The position numbers and the translations under genes were made by a program. This document shows, piece after piece, positions 13,601-25,177 of a DNA stretch of 64,000 nucleotides. Positions within the stretch are counted from its first letter, which is position 1; every line of letters starts with the position of its first letter. The DNA is from Didymodactylos carnosus (Eukaryota; Rotifera; Eurotatoria; Philodinida; Philodinidae). Where the stretch lies: the NCBI GenBank assembly GCA_905250885.1, contig CAJNOQ010000093.1, positions 1 to 64,000 of the forward strand, given 5' to 3'. The notes beneath the pieces are model-generated. The model was not told the origin of the DNA, made no database searches, and was given only the letters and a program-made list of their open reading frames with translations.

Positions 13601-14507
13601 TTTAACATCCATATTATAAATAATTGATGGTACTATTTTATCCATATGTTTCCAAACATCAGTTTGTAATTCATCATTAGCTGTTTTAAGAATAAGAGCA
13701 TGATGACCACGTAAACCCAGACAACGAAATCTTAAATAAGTGATATAAATATTCTAATTTTACATTTATTGATAATAATAATAATAATAAACTAAAATGG
13801 ATATTTACTTTGTTCTAGTTTTATCATTATTATTATGACATAATTCTGTAAATCGATCAAAAAAAAAATCATAATTTCGTTGATAACTTGGAGCTTCTTC
13901 TGGAATTTTACAAAATGATTCAAACTAAAAAGTATATAAGATAATATTAGAATACAAGTTAATATTGATATTTACAATAATCTACCGATAAGACAGCTTG
14001 TTCTGTTAATTCTAAATCATTTCTTTCTTCTAAAACTAGTCTTAAGGCAGCCAAATAATGATCAACAAAAGAATTAAGTTGTTCACAACATGATTTCATT
14101 ATTTCAGTCATTGCTTTCACACCTAATATCACATATCTAACATGAAAACAGCAAAAGTCATCATTGTATACGTACAACAAAACACTATATTAAATATACA
14201 TACTGTCTATTACTATGTGATAAATATCGTTCCACTTTTTCAGCCATATATCGAACTGATTTATCTAATTTTTCTGGTTTACGTACTGCGTAGAATGTTA
14301 AACTTTCTAGATTACTTTTATCCAAACCCAACTAAAGCGACAACAATAGTTAACGATGAGACGAAGAAAAAAAAATTAGAGAGAGAGAGAGAAAGAAAGT
14401 AGAATATATACTTGTGGATTCTGTGAAAATATCTTATTAACCAGTCGTTTGTAATGTGGTACACAGTAGTAACCGCAGCAATGGCAATTATTACAACATT
14501 TAGACAT
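683..14507 (-). CDS. EFR3: EFR3 homologue, plasma-membrane scaffold of PI4-kinase III alpha
   Basis: Minus-strand coding exons, in order: 14412-14507, 14204-14331, 13986-14136, 13809-13924, 13593-13730, 13252-13531, 13047-13191, 12725-12965, 12602-12650, 9023-9210, 8876-8957, 7859-8020, 7639-7794, 7176-7389, 1388-1455, 1284-1332, 1103-1206, 683-832. All junctions are GT-AG and in phase; the sum is 2517 bp, 838 residues, close to human EFR3A (about 820). The N-terminus starts MSKCCNNCHCCGYYC then VPHYKRLVNKIF: the family's palmitoylated cysteine cluster and basic patch. Exon by exon it follows EFR3: LTFYAVRKPEKLD, YDFFFDRFTELC, HMDKIVPSIIYNM, LPDFQMIEVMQFI, FDPLLKMM, APYLLPP, DFRTRPFEEL, and a final FQYPELFTY matching the family's C-terminal tyrosine motif. 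In other animals EFR3 recruits TTC7, FAM126 and PI4KA to make plasma-membrane PI4P. Two introns are unusually long (5.7 and 3.4 kb); the larger one holds another gene. The start is the only ATG before the cysteine cluster. Confidence 0.94.
1624..2233. mobile_element. Degenerate terminal-inverted-repeat element (hAT-like MITE?)
   Basis: The ends read CTAGGCATGT and, inverted, CTAGGGATGT. Inside are many copies of TTCGAA/GTTCGA-type words in both orientations, concentrated towards the ends, a layout common in non-autonomous hAT elements. No clear target duplication and no coding capacity were found, so the family is tentative. Confidence 0.45.
2906..3153. mobile_element. piggyBac-like MITE with TTAA ends
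   Basis: A 248-bp element flanked on both sides by TTAA. The inverted ends are TTAACACTAGAACGCC and TTAACACTAGAATGCCC. An inner pair of short inverted repeats around GCGGTCATTTTGACC lies near 2930-2945 and 3092-3107. TTAA targets and a CACTAGAA-type end are typical of piggyBac non-autonomous elements. No ORF is present. Confidence 0.75.
4562..4660. repeat. Compound microsatellite (TAT)n, (AAGAG)n, (GT)n
   Basis: About 12 units of TAT/ATT at 4562-4599, then a purine tract with AAGAG units at about 4621-4644, then (GT)n to about 4660. It lies within the large EFR3 intron. Confidence 0.9.
5777..7169 (+). CDS. Divergent rhodopsin-like 7TM receptor nested in an EFR3 intron
   Basis: Two exons, 5777-6610 and 6738-7169, joined in phase 0 (CAG|GTAAGA ... 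TTTTTAG|AAT), encode 421 residues. The ATG at 5777 is chosen because an in-frame TAG lies at 5768-5770 inside a TTTTTTAG acceptor-like motif, which suggests a 5'UTR intron. Hydrophobic segments: TM1 about 5-30 (with N24), TM2 92-112 (ND at 101-102), TM3 125-152, TM4 172-192, TM5 225-246, TM6 320-338 (FYVPYW), TM7 350-373 (KPLCY). C123 or C127 could pair with C210, as in the family disulfide between TM3 and extracellular loop 2. Oddities: no DRY at the TM3 end, KPxxY instead of NPxxY, a Gln/His/Thr-rich first loop of about 57 residues, and a long third loop. The ligand cannot be inferred. A variant signal ATTAAA lies at 7333-7338, within the antisense EFR3 exon. Confidence 0.85.
9576..10790. 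mobile_element. Possible 1.2-kb element with degenerate inverted ends
   Basis: The left end, ending CTGGTGAGATTT, and the inverted right end, ending CCTGGTGAGATTT, match over about 25 bp with several mismatches. No transposase ORF was seen between them. The boundaries are approximate. Confidence 0.35.
10845..10927. repeat. Short hairpin, 29-bp arms
   Basis: ATAAAGGGTGGGTCAGAA at the left is matched by the inverted right arm beginning ATAAAGGGTCGGCCAGAA; both arms run into TACTGAAACG. There are about four mismatches per 29 bp and a 25-nt centre. It is probably a tiny MITE or the residue of one. Confidence 0.7.
11317..11491. mobile_element. piggyBac-like MITE, 175 bp, TTAA-flanked
   Basis: TTAA occurs at both edges (11317-11320 and 11488-11491). 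The ends are CACTTTCACTATCGG and, inverted, CACTTCCACTGCCGC. Internally there are paired ACGTATTT/ACGTCG palindromic words around 11410-11475. There is no coding capacity. The end sequence differs from the 2906-3153 element, so this is a second TTAA family. Confidence 0.72.
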
Positions 14508-15847
14508 GATGACAAATCTAAAATAAAATAAGTAGTACAGTTAATAGTAATGTAAAACGACATCAAATACTCCTCTATAAGTTGATGTTATAATCGAGAA
14601 AAATTAAAGATTAAAAGCATGAAAACGTGCAAAATACATGAAAAATGGTAAAAGATTTCGGTTCATTCTGATATGTTATTTACTAGTCACTATCAATACA
14701 TAACTATGTTGTCGCTAGGATAATATCATCCTTTACTAACATCCTCAAAGTATAAAATTTAGCATGAATACGAAGATTTACCTATCACTAAAGAAAGTAT
14801 AATGTATCACAACAAAAGTATAAAAGAAAAAACTAGTTTTCGAAGCAGACATTCTAAACAACAGTTTATATAAGTGCGGTGCTTTTATCTACATGGTTAT
14901 ATTCTACAAAATACTAAAATTATTCTATGATTAATGTTGACTTGTATCATTGTAACTGTGTTCTACATTGCTACCACACTACATGACTATATCTAGGATT
15001 ATTACTGTTCATGGTTGACGATGTTGTTGTGTATAGTTGTATATTGAGATATCACTTCCAATATATTCCAATTTTTTTATTAATTTCTTATAATAATACT
15101 TTGTTCATCACTAATAAAGTACAAAATGTTTCAATAAATGAACAAATAAATTTGTCAACTAAAATACAAACAAGAGAATAAATAACATTAGATAAACTGT
15201 ATGTTAGAGACTATTGTACACTTCATATACACTATACCAAATATCTCTGAGCTATTTAGCTATTCAATCTTACAAGATCATAAGTAAACTTGTCTACAAT
15301 TTACAGTACTTATCATGAACATGTTCCAAACATTATAGTAGACGATTAAAATAAACTCAAATTTCTATTAAACTGTTCATAGATTTGAAACGACAGATAC
15401 TAATTCTCTATTTATTCAAATTATTTAGATAAAACAGTTATAGTGTAATGAATGTGTTTTAAAGAAACGGTATCATATCGATTATATGTCAAATTAATGT
15501 TAAAAATCCGAAGAATAGTGTTAATACAAAAAATATTCAAAATCTAAATAATTAATATAGTTCAAAAATAGTCAATATACAGGAGTTTGTGCTAACAACA
15601 AGATGAATTGAACTTCAATATTCATTATGAAGAAATGAACTAGATGACATCAAAATATTAAGTTTTCTTTTTCCTATAAACAATCATGCTTCAAAAACTC
15701 CAATTTTGTTTATTAATAATAGGTTAACAAAAGAATAAATTACAACTTTAACAATTATTATGTTAAAACACGAAACGTTCGACTGCAACCATAAATATAT
15801 CATTAGATGTGCAAATATATGAACACCAGAGACAGTACGTATATTTA

Positions 15848-16099
15848 ATGTTAAAAATGATGACGCCAAATAATTTATGAATATGTGTAAATGTGCTACA
15901 AATATTTTATAACGAATAAAAACTCATTAAACATTTTACAAAGAAATATTGTGTGACAATATAACACTCATTAAATACTGCATTATTATCATAAAGATAT
16001 TTTTTTGAAAAAACGTTTAATGACTTTTTGTTCGTTATAGAATATTTGTAGCACATTTACGTATATTCATACATTATTTAGCGTCATAATTTTTAACAG
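15848..16099. mobile_element. Hairpin MITE with about 90-bp arms
   Basis: The left arm, starting TGTTAAAAATGATGACGC, is the inverted repeat of the right arm ending GCGTCATAATTTTTAACA. The match continues through AAATGTGCTACAAATATT and ends at CATTAAAC. Roughly 85-90% identity between arms and a central spacer of about 75 bp. No ORF. Confidence 0.75.
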
Positions 16100-16829
16100 T
16101 GTAATATTGTCCTTTTTTGCTTTTTTTTTCTCTTATTCACAGGTGATAGATATGTCTATTAGCTATATTTCACTTTTAATAATATATCAAACTACAAATT
16201 CTATGAATAGTATATGTTAATGCTTGTTTTTAAGAGACTATCCATCTCAGGGTCAAAAAAAAATTTGATAATATTTATAGAAAATGAAATATAACATAAA
16301 AATTTTTTTTTATTCACTTCTTATTAAATTTTGAAAAAAAACTTTTCATTCTGTTCTTTTTGAATTGTGAAAAATTCATTTTCTAATCTCTTCTTTTTGC
16401 TTGACAATTGTTAAAAGTTAGAAGTCAAAATCTTTACTTCAAAACTGTTTCTTCACCTACTGAATGTTAGAAGACTAAAAATTCAGATATGAAACAGAAA
16501 ATTTTCTACATAATACATTCTGTTTCATGATCACAGAGTATCTCACTGTATGTTCAGAAATGAGCCTAAAACTAGGCGATAAAACTAAAATTATCAAACC
16601 TTTTTTGAAAGAGAGGGAGGAGAGTTATAATAATGATCAGAATGAATTTTGAATTGACTTTATTTTGATAAAAGCTGTTAATTTTGTTTAAACAAGCAAA
16701 AAAAGAAACTTTCGCTTGTATATGAGACACTGTCTACCTCATTAACGGTTAGAAAGAAAAATTAAAAAAACAAACAAGAATACATTTCGAAAAGGAAGAG
16801 ATAAACAGTAAATGACATCATCCTTATGG

Positions 16830-17231
16830 CAGACATGGGCTAGTCCGAGTCCGAACTAGAGATTTTTTTGAAAGACTCGGACTCGAACTTGAGTTTTTGT
16901 ATTTCGAGATCGATCTATTCAACTTTTAACACAAATAAACAGAGAAGGATGAAAGCGAATTAACAACACCTTCTGTTTCACAAGAAATTGAAAATTTTGT
17001 TCGGGAGACGGACATACAAAGTAACCTTATCTTCGAAAAATCAAATATCTATCCAGGGCTCAGTAAATTAAAAAAGAGAAATAAATCACACTCGTCAAAA
17101 AAGAATCTAAAAGATTACCGGTCTCGAAATGGACTTGGGACTCAGACTCGATCCTTAATGTTAAGTACTCGGACTCGGCTTGAACTTTTAAGGACTAGGA
17201 CTCAGTGGCCCCTCAGACTCGCCCATATCTG
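16830..17231. mobile_element. hAT-type MITE with a perfect 8-bp target duplication
   Basis: Ends CAGACATGGGC and, inverted, CAGATATGGGC. The identical octamer CCTTATGG flanks both sides (16822-16829 and 17232-17239). Subterminal CGGACTC/GACTCGGA words recur inside. An 8-bp duplication with CAG-starting ends is the hAT signature. The 402 bp contain no transposase and the family looks fairly young. Confidence 0.88.
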
Positions 17232-17412
17232 CCTTATGGATATATAAGAATCAGATGAAGAAGTAGGACATAAATTAGAAAAATTTTAAAATGATTTTTG
17301 AATAGCATTTTAGACACACTGACATTGGTTGCATATGTCGTTGAGAGAGATAGATCATTCCATTGCTGAAAAGTAGAGAGTATGAAAAAGGTAAAACGAA
17401 ATATCGACAGCT

Positions 17413-18037
17413 GGAATTTTGCTATCGGAATTTCGGCATTGTCGTTTTTACTCAATATTTTCGACTAATTGTCGAAAGACCATCTGATTTTCGACTATTG
17501 TCTTAAGTCCTTATAATTTCGACAATTGTCGAAAATCCATTTTTGCGGTGGTACATTTTTAAATTTCAAGAAATTGGAAAAGAAGTTCATATAATAAAAG
17601 TGGAATTTCTACAATATCATACATTTTGCCGAGCAACATGAATATACTACACAGAATCAATGAACTGCAGTCTTCTTCTAATAATTTACAAATGAAAATA
17701 AAATAACAAAATAAGACCTTTCTTTTCTCTTTTTCAAATACAGATCCCACATAGCAATCAAGAAAAAATAGAGTTTCTGTATCTCACAGCAACTGAACTG
17801 TGACAAGTAAAAGATCACACAAATTACAAAAATACACAGGTTATAGATTATAAAAACACAGTGTATTATTTTATTATTATGCCCGGTGTATACTATTAAA
17901 ACTTTTACTTCAAGTGCAACTGAAAATTACTGCCAAAATTTCCTTGGATTTTCGGCAATTGTCAAAATTGTTGGCGGCTTTGCTCTGTATATTCGACAAT
18001 ACTGCAAAAATTCTTCGGAATTTCGACTGGCAAAATT
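17413..18037. mobile_element. Probable inverted-repeat element with GACAATTGTC-type subrepeats
   Basis: The left end GAATTTTGCTATCGG is roughly mirrored by the right end, which inverted begins GAATTTTGCCAGTCG. Words such as TTCGACAATTGTCGAAAA recur inside in both orientations. The match between ends is gapped, so the limits are approximate and the family is unknown. Confidence 0.45.
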
Positions 18038-18141
18038 CTAGGTGGCGAAATTCTATGATATTATCAAAAACGATGAAGTTTCTAAAAATGAAAGATGTGT
18101 TTTATATTTGAACAGAAAAGAATAGTAAAAAAAACAAAATG

Positions 18142-18285
18142 GTGATGATAGTTTTAATGAAATTTTGTATTCAATTGTTTCTTATCAAGCGACTGTTTTA
18201 CCATGCAATCTTAATCAACTAAATCAACATTCGACGGTAATGAAGCCGTTACCAGATCAAATTGACACCGTTCAACAAATGAAAA
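18142..18285 (+). pseudogene. Coding-like fragment of unknown origin
   Basis: One frame reads DDSFNEILYSIVSYQATV followed by LPCNLNQLNQHSTVM and PLPDQIDTVQQM before composition becomes lysine-rich and random-looking. Residue usage resembles real protein more than the neighbouring translated noise. There is no start codon in place, no clear splice partner and no recognisable family. It may be an orphan exon, a captured fragment or chance. Confidence 0.2.
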
Positions 18286-19692
18286 AAATTAAAATACAAA
18301 AGAAAAGAATAATAAAATGTTCACATATTTTTGTACGACTTCTCGTGACTAACTAACTCATTAGGTAGTGAAAAAATATTTCGAAGTCCAAAAAGTGTAC
18401 TTTTATGTGTAACCTTGTATGCTCTATCAACAAGTTTAAAAAATAAAATTTTTTTTTAATGAATATTATCAATTCTTTTGACCTTGAGACAGATCGTCTT
18501 TTAAATTGAATTGAAAACGTGTAACCAGTAGAATACAATCTACTATGATCCAAAAAAATCGAATGAGATGATTATGGAAGAGTCATAGTCTTCTCCCACT
18601 TATAAAAACAATATTTAACCACTATTATCCATTGGTACCATTTCTAGTTTGCTTTCTTTTACTTCACCAGATCAGTTTATCAACATTGATTAATATTATA
18701 TTCGTACATCTTAAAAAAATGATAAACTTTCGCGTAATCACCAATATATTTTATTTCAAAAGTTGTCACAAAAATTGCCATCAAATTGATAACTGAGTCA
18801 GCTGTATGTAGATTGATATTCCATAATTGTTGTCCTCTTCGTAGAAAATAATATTTTTTCGAGATTTTTCATTAAAAAGTATTTTGATTACAAAATTTTG
18901 AAATAGCAATAGAGTGGAGGCTAAATGTGCGGACGTAGAATAGAACATTTGTTTATTTAGTGAGAGAAAAAAATGGTTCAAAATGAACAAAAAGTAAATT
19001 AATTTAAAAATAAATAAATACGGTAAGTTTAACGGAGAAAAGCGAAATAAACATAAAAATACATCAAAACTCGAAAAAAAACAACAACAACACAAAATGA
19101 CAAAAACAAACACATATTTGTTCATATTAGGTGTGAGAAAAATATCACCGATATTCAGAGAGAAATTGACGGTTGATTATTTTATGTAATCATATTATTA
19201 GTTTAGTGGGTGGGTAAAACGGTGGTGAAAGAACTATAAAGAAGTATCGAACAGTTTTATCGTATAGTCAATTCTATTTTTCTATTTTATGTAAATAGTT
19301 GATGTTAGTAAATTCTTTCATTAACTTAAACAGACGTTGTTACTCTCTCAAGGAATATACTAAAGTTACAAGATTATATCTTTTTCTCAGCTATTCTCAT
19401 GATTTTTATGACTTTCCAGCAATGCTTTATTAAATAGATACAATAAAATTGTTCTGTTTTCTTGAACATAGTAAAATTGTCTATAGATTACCTATTTTAG
19501 AAAAGTAATACTTTATTCTAGGTATGACAATAATACTAATATTAATTATTGAAAATAAAAAGAGAATAAGTATCAAAAATGACTTTGCATTGTGATGAGA
19601 GAAGAAAAAGAAAAATAGAGAAACAGTTAAATATTAACAAACAACCAAAAGAAAAAAAAAAGGATAAAAGAGTATCGGTGAGGTTCTCTAAT

Positions 19693-21313
19693 CTATTCTC
19701 GTTTCTTTAAATCTAATCCTTTCGCTTGTTGTACACCATCTCCCATTATACTTCCATTCATTCCATCTTTCTTACTAACAATAGCTGTTGATGATGAGGA
19801 AGAGGAACCAGCTATTGGAGTTAAACTTGTTGACGAAGCTAAAGATGAGGCACCTGATGTTGTTGCAGCTTGTGTACGATGAAATGCATCAGACTAAAAA
19901 CAGTTAAAGAATATAAGAATAGAATTTTTTATTATTAGAAAAAAATATTTATACATACCACAGCATCGACCCAACTATTGAATAATAATCCACAAGATAG
20001 ATTTTCAAATGGCATCAATGGATCATATTGTTTGAAGAAAACAGAAATAATTTTAACATAAATAAATGCACTAGCAACGCATAAATAAATTAATTCACGA
20101 TCAAATTTAATTAATGAATAATGTTCCATTGTAAATATAATCGCTGATATCATGCATGCTTTTGTTGCACTAAATATATTACAAAAAAAAACAACAAATA
20201 TAAATAAAACATTGATGAACATTATTGTGTCTACTACTTATATTAATAAATGATAGAATTCTACTTTATTCATTTTCATATTGATGTTTAAAAACATTAA
20301 TCATTATGTTTTCATACTTACAAAGTTGGATATAAAAATTCATGTTGATTTGGTAGCCAAACACCTCGAACAAAACGATCTACTGATGCCATTACTGAAC
20401 CAGCACAACCTAACAAAATAAAAAATAAAAATAAAAAAAATACATTATTATCGATCTAATACTAGCAACCATTTGGTAAGAATACATAAAACGTTTGTTT
20501 ATGGATGAGACGAGATGACGCTAGTTTCTTGTTAACGTAGAAGAATTGAATAGAGTCAAGAAAAAATGAAAGAAAGACAATGACATTATAAATAAACTCG
20601 TTCACATGATAAATTACAATTTTTAATAATGAAAAACAAACAAACCTTTAACTGTTCCAATAATAACAATAATGATGTATGCATCTGGATAAATGTGCAT
20701 CGTGTGGTGTACACCATCATAGATTTTTTTTGTTCGTTGAATTTCTTTCATAATTCCTACAAATAATTTAATTGGCATAAATTTTAATAATTTATATATC
20801 AGATCAAACGGAGAATAAAATACCAGATACCTAAAAATTTAAACAATAAAAAGTATATGTTTTTATAGATATTTGATTTAATTTCTTACCAACATATTGA
20901 AGCTAATAATAAATGTTGATGTTGTTGAAAATCTTTAATGGGAGATTCACCAAGTAAAAAATTTGACATTATAGAACCAGCAAAACATAATAGCATAGAT
21001 GATAGCCAACAAGATAAAGGATGACGACGAGAAAAATTTGGAGTAGCTAAAACAAAAATGAAAAGATCTGTTAATTTCATCTTATTTTTAAATATAAATT
21101 TATCACAATAAAAATCAGTATTTTCTAGAGAAAAAAAACAACAACAAAAAAAACGTTAAAAAATGATACTTGTTGTGACATACTTGTTTGATGTAATAAA
21201 ATATCATCTCTAACCATTGTTGATGTTATTAAATAATGGCATATATCAAAATATGGATACATCCGTAAACGAGATAATCGTAGACCAGCATCTATTAACA
21301 GTTCTTTATTCAT
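19693..21313 (-). CDS. TMEM38: TRIC channel, trimeric intracellular cation channel (TMEM38)
   Basis: Exons on the minus strand: 21184-21313, 20890-21046, 20646-20830, 20322-20409, 19959-20169, 19693-19893. All are GT-AG and in phase, giving 323 residues (vertebrate TRIC-A/B about 290-300). Family landmarks in order: MYPYFDICHYL in the first helix, HPLSCWLSSMLLCFAGSI, LLLASICWYLVFYSP, MKEIQRTKKIYDGVHH, VKGCAGSVMASVDRFVRG, then ACMISAIIFTMEHY. K124 and R128 sit in the KExxR motif, which binds PIP2 in structurally studied TRICs. The protein forms homotrimeric monovalent cation channels in ER/SR membranes, supplying counter-current for calcium release. The last exon is a Ser/Thr-rich hydrophilic tail ending in a basic KKRE, probably cytosolic and a possible ER-retention-like end. 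Possible AATAAA at 19512-19517 (minus). Confidence 0.95.
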
Positions 21314-21580
21314 TATGACTTATTTTATTCTAATTATTTAATCATGTGAAAAGAGAGAAAGAGCAAGCAGCAGTGCTATCTAATCATCTAGAAGTAAAAA
21401 AGAAATTAAAAAATCATTTCATTTATCTAACAAATATCATTTCAAGTTATATCATTAAAAGAAAAATTAAAAAAACTTATAAAAAGCAAAGCAAAATTCG
21501 TCAATAGAACTGTCTACTATTCTTCTTTTTTTTTTGTATCCATCTTCAACTATTAGCAACAGAATAGTATGAAAGTATTT

Positions 21581-22723
21581 CTAAATATCACATGTTAATA
21601 TTGTATAATTTTTATATGTTTTAGCTTCTTGAATCATTTGAACATTTTTCTTTAAAAGTATTGTACTCGCTCCATTCGCTTGTAAATCATTCATAATTGA
21701 CATTATACCATGACAACAACATACACCAAAATCATTTTTAAAATATTTATCTAAATGATTATAAGCTCGTTTAATTGCATATGTATACCACGCTTGTTCT
21801 AATGTTAAATTTTGAATATGTTTTATATTAACATCATTTGGTGTAGAAAAATATGAATAACCTGACCAAGGATAAATCCATTCATTTTTATTTTTATCAA
21901 TCATATTTAATGCAACAATAATAAATAAAAATTTTTTTTGATTATTATTAAAATCAATAAATTTTTCATAAAATTGTGGAAACCAACTATCAGCACAAAT
22001 AATGATACCAATATTAATATTTGTATAAGGAATAGAATAAATAGATGATGATGGTAGATAACGATCAATAAATTTTATTTCATCAGCAACGGGATATTGT
22101 TTACCTTGAATAAGACATACATTTCCATTTATTGGTTCAAATACACATGACATATTATATAAACCTTCTGAAGTATAATGAATATTATAATGTTTATTTT
22201 GATTTAATATTAATTCTAATCGTTCTGTATATAATGATCCAGCTACAATTGTACAATTTGTTTCTTTAGCTAATTCTGAAAATAATTTTAAATATGTTTC
22301 ACATGTTTTTCTTGAAAATAGACGAAAAAATGATCGTGTAAATAGACCAGACCATGTACGATTTTGAGAATAATTGTGCCACAATTGTTTACAAAATGAA
22401 TATAAATTAATAATTAATGTATAGATAATAAATAGAGTATGTTTACTAAATAAATGTTGACGAATTAAACTTTTACCAGGAATAAAATTGAAAAAGAAAT
22501 TTTTTAAGAAATGTGGCATTGGAACATGCATTAAATAAAACCATGAACCAATACATTCTGGAAATACTACAAGAGTTGGTTGTAGAGCACGTTGATGAAC
22601 TGATGATGATGGAAGAGTTTGATAAATACGTTTTAATAAATGTTTTTTTAAAATAGAATAAGATTGATAATGATATTGAGTTAAATGTGTTTGAATACAA
22701 ATTAGAGTTAGTGAAGAACTCAT
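21581..22723 (-). CDS. Nitrilase/CN-hydrolase superfamily protein, single exon
   Basis: An uninterrupted 380-residue ORF. The superfamily's Glu-Lys-Cys triad is visible: E56 in VVFPE, K208 in GKQYPVADE (with the second conserved Glu at 215), and C243 in IGIIICADSWFPQ. The fold makes amidases or nitrilases acting on C-N bonds; the substrate cannot be read from sequence. Residues about 60-125 form an unusual hydrophobic and aromatic insert with a possible membrane segment at 94-112 (KHTLFIIYTLIINLY), so the enzyme may be membrane-associated. It lies 267 bp upstream of the TRIC start on the same strand. The absence of introns, next to genes with 6, 18 and about 50 exons, makes retroposition or horizontal acquisition plausible; codon use already matches the AT-rich host. 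No inactivating change was seen. Confidence 0.85.
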   Translation of the reverse strand: MSSSLTLICIQTHLTQYHYQSYSILKKHLLKRIYQTLPSSSVHQRALQPTLVVFPECIGSWFYLMHVPMPHFLKNFFFNFIPGKSLIRQHLFSKHTLFIIYTLIINLYSFCKQLWHNYSQNRTWSGLFTRSFFRLFSRKTCETYLKLFSELAKETNCTIVAGSLYTERLELILNQNKHYNIHYTSEGLYNMSCVFEPINGNVCLIQGKQYPVADEIKFIDRYLPSSSIYSIPYTNINIGIIICADSWFPQFYEKFIDFNNNQKKFLFIIVALNMIDKNKNEWIYPWSGYSYFSTPNDVNIKHIQNLTLEQAWYTYAIKRAYNHLDKYFKNDFGVCCCHGIMSIMNDLQANGASTILLKKNVQMIQEAKTYKNYTILTCDI

Positions 22724-24444
22724 TCTATCTACTGATAGAGATAAAAGAAAGAAAACTTGTCAGGGCAGCACTTTATGAGGCTAAAATGATGAAACTCTTC
22801 AAAAATTGTTGAATAGTTTAAGACGATGTAACCCCCAGAGGAGAATGTTAAAAAAAATGGCCAAAATCAAGGAATTTCGAGTATAAAGTTCAACTTCTCT
22901 TTAATCGAAGATATAGGAGTTCACAACAAACATGTTTATCGTATTAAAGAATACTTTACCAAATTCTGAGGGCTGAAATGATTCAAAGTAAAAAGTGTCA
23001 CTAATTAATCTATCATTATAAAGTCAGCCTTTCACTTCTGTCTTAGTTTATACGCATAAAACGTGTTAATGTTATTTTGTAACAGAAAAAAAACAAAAAC
23101 CGCAAATAATTCTGTGGATGAATATACAAATAAAAAACTAATCATAATTACTCGTTATCCATATATTCCTCTCTGATTAACGCGTATCAATGACAATGAC
23201 AATTTTTATCAAGCAAAAAAACAATTATTTTATACATACACTAGAATATACACATAAACATTAATATCCAAACAAAATATTAGAAACATTTCTCTCATCT
23301 ATTAAAGTAGGACGATGGAAAATCTTCTATTAGAATTCTATTAATGAGTAGACAAACCATTCTAAAATTTGTTTTGATGATGATGATTTTTTTTCCCTTT
23401 TTTCTTTGTCATTGTCAACACGTGTACTCTTATCTTATTTTTATCTACCTTTATAAATTATCTATCAATCATCGTCACCACATTATCAAAACCAATCATT
23501 CTCCCCTCTCTTACCCAATCTATTGTAAAAATTGTTTATTCTACTAGTCGACAAACAGTGGTGAACAACAAAAAAACAGAGTTATTCGTTTTAACCGCAA
23601 TATCTGATTTTTTCTTCTTCCGTCTATACTCTAATGGCTATGTACATTACATAGATATATATATAGATATATATATACATAATGATTATATCATCTCGAA
23701 TAGATAGAGAAAAAGTGGTACATATGGCTGATAACATACACAAAAAAATATTTTTCTCTTTTTTCCTAGTACCACCTATCAGCTAACAAGAAGAATAACG
23801 GGCGATAAAAAGGTGACGATAAAAATAAAAAATAAATAAAAAAATATAAGAAAATATTTTTCTGTTCATTAACAACTAAAGAGCAGAACGAAAAAAATGA
23901 TGATGATGATGATGATAATACTATAGAACAAAAAACTGACATCAAGGCTGAACTTATGTAATTATTTTTGAGCAAACATCATATATTCAACAACTAAGCA
24001 ACAAAACATAACTGACATTGGTTGATACACTATAAAGTCACAGTGAATAATTGTGAAACAAAGTTCATATGTCCGAATTCTTTATTTATCCAAAATTCTT
24101 GTTGTTGTTGTTTTTTGATAGTTTCAGTTTAGAATACTATAACAAGATTTTGTTTTTTGTGTATATTCTACAAAAGTTAATATATTACATCAAATGTCAC
24201 ATAATTATTCTATCAAATTCTTTTGGTGAGAATAAAATAGACTCTTTCCGTGACATATGGCATATGCATCATTGATCGTAGGTAGTGAGACACAAAAAAA
24301 AATGAATCAAAACATGCATAATCGAACGTCTTAAAAACTGAATTATTTGTCAAGTACATGGTGATGATTGATAGTATTGCCATTGAGAATAAAAGACTAG
24401 TGTAAATGATAGTAGCATGACTTGTAGAATAAATATATTCATAT

Positions 24445-24655
24445 TTTTGCAGCTAATGTGTTCTGATATTGAAATTTAGTTCAACGAGAGCTTTCAAATC
24501 GACAGATTCATCTTCGATGAAAAAACTTCTACATATGTGAAGAAAAAGTTGTCAATTTTGTTAGAATATGAAATTTTTCACTAAAGATGAATCTGTTGAT
24601 TCAAAAGCTCTCATTGAAATAAATTTCAGTATTAAAACACATTAGCTACAAAAAA
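24445..24655. mobile_element. Hairpin MITE with about 85-bp arms
   Basis: Arms begin GCAGCTAATGTGTT and, inverted, GTAGCTAATGTGTT, and continue through GAGAGCTTT and ACAGATTCATCTT. The palindrome is strong with a short centre and no coding capacity. Confidence 0.8.
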
Positions 24656-25177
24656 AAGATTCGTTTATTCCATGAAGGATACCAGTTAATGTTATTTTAT
24701 CTCAGATTAGAGCTGATGATTCACATTGTTTCATTCAACATGCTTGAAAGAGCTTTCCGTTCCAACTGAATAAAATGCAAAAGGTAAGCTCAAGACAAAA
24801 CATTAATAAATTATTTTTGACAATTTTTTATCCTTAAAAAGAAGTGAAGTAAACAACTATTTAGTCAGCAAGAAAGGAAAAGAACGTCAAAGAACAATGA
24901 AAAAACTGAAACATATGATTAGATTATTGGTTCACACGTAAGAACAAATGAAAAAAGCAAAGGCACGAGAAACGTAAATACTAATCGAACCTAGTTAAAA
25001 AGAGCTACACTAAAAATAGTAAACAAAAAACCGGTTCAATTTGAGAACTGAAACAATAAACCAAGAGAATTTCGTTGCATCTTTTCGATTTCAACATCAA
25101 CAAAGGACTAGTTAAGAGTAAAAGACTAATCACAAGTGATGAAAAAGTGAACAAATTACTCAATAAAGGGCAGAGAG

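Larger units (their letters stand above)
14508..19692. other. Intergenic stretch between EFR3 (5' side) and the TRIC gene (3' side)
   Basis: It should contain the EFR3 promoter, but no specific element could be recognised. Three inverted-repeat elements and one coding-like fragment are listed separately. Between them the sequence is AT-rich, with ORFs explained by composition alone. Confidence 0.6.

Noticed and set aside
13986-14122. Acceptor at 14123 for the third EFR3 coding exon
   Set aside because: Using the acceptor at 14137 instead restores the conserved QYVILGVKAM stretch and the correct phase.
18781-19125. 114-residue minus-strand frame, very rich in Phe, Leu, Ile and Cys
   Set aside because: The composition is what AT-rich sequence gives by chance in this frame; no domain, no splice partners and low-complexity start.
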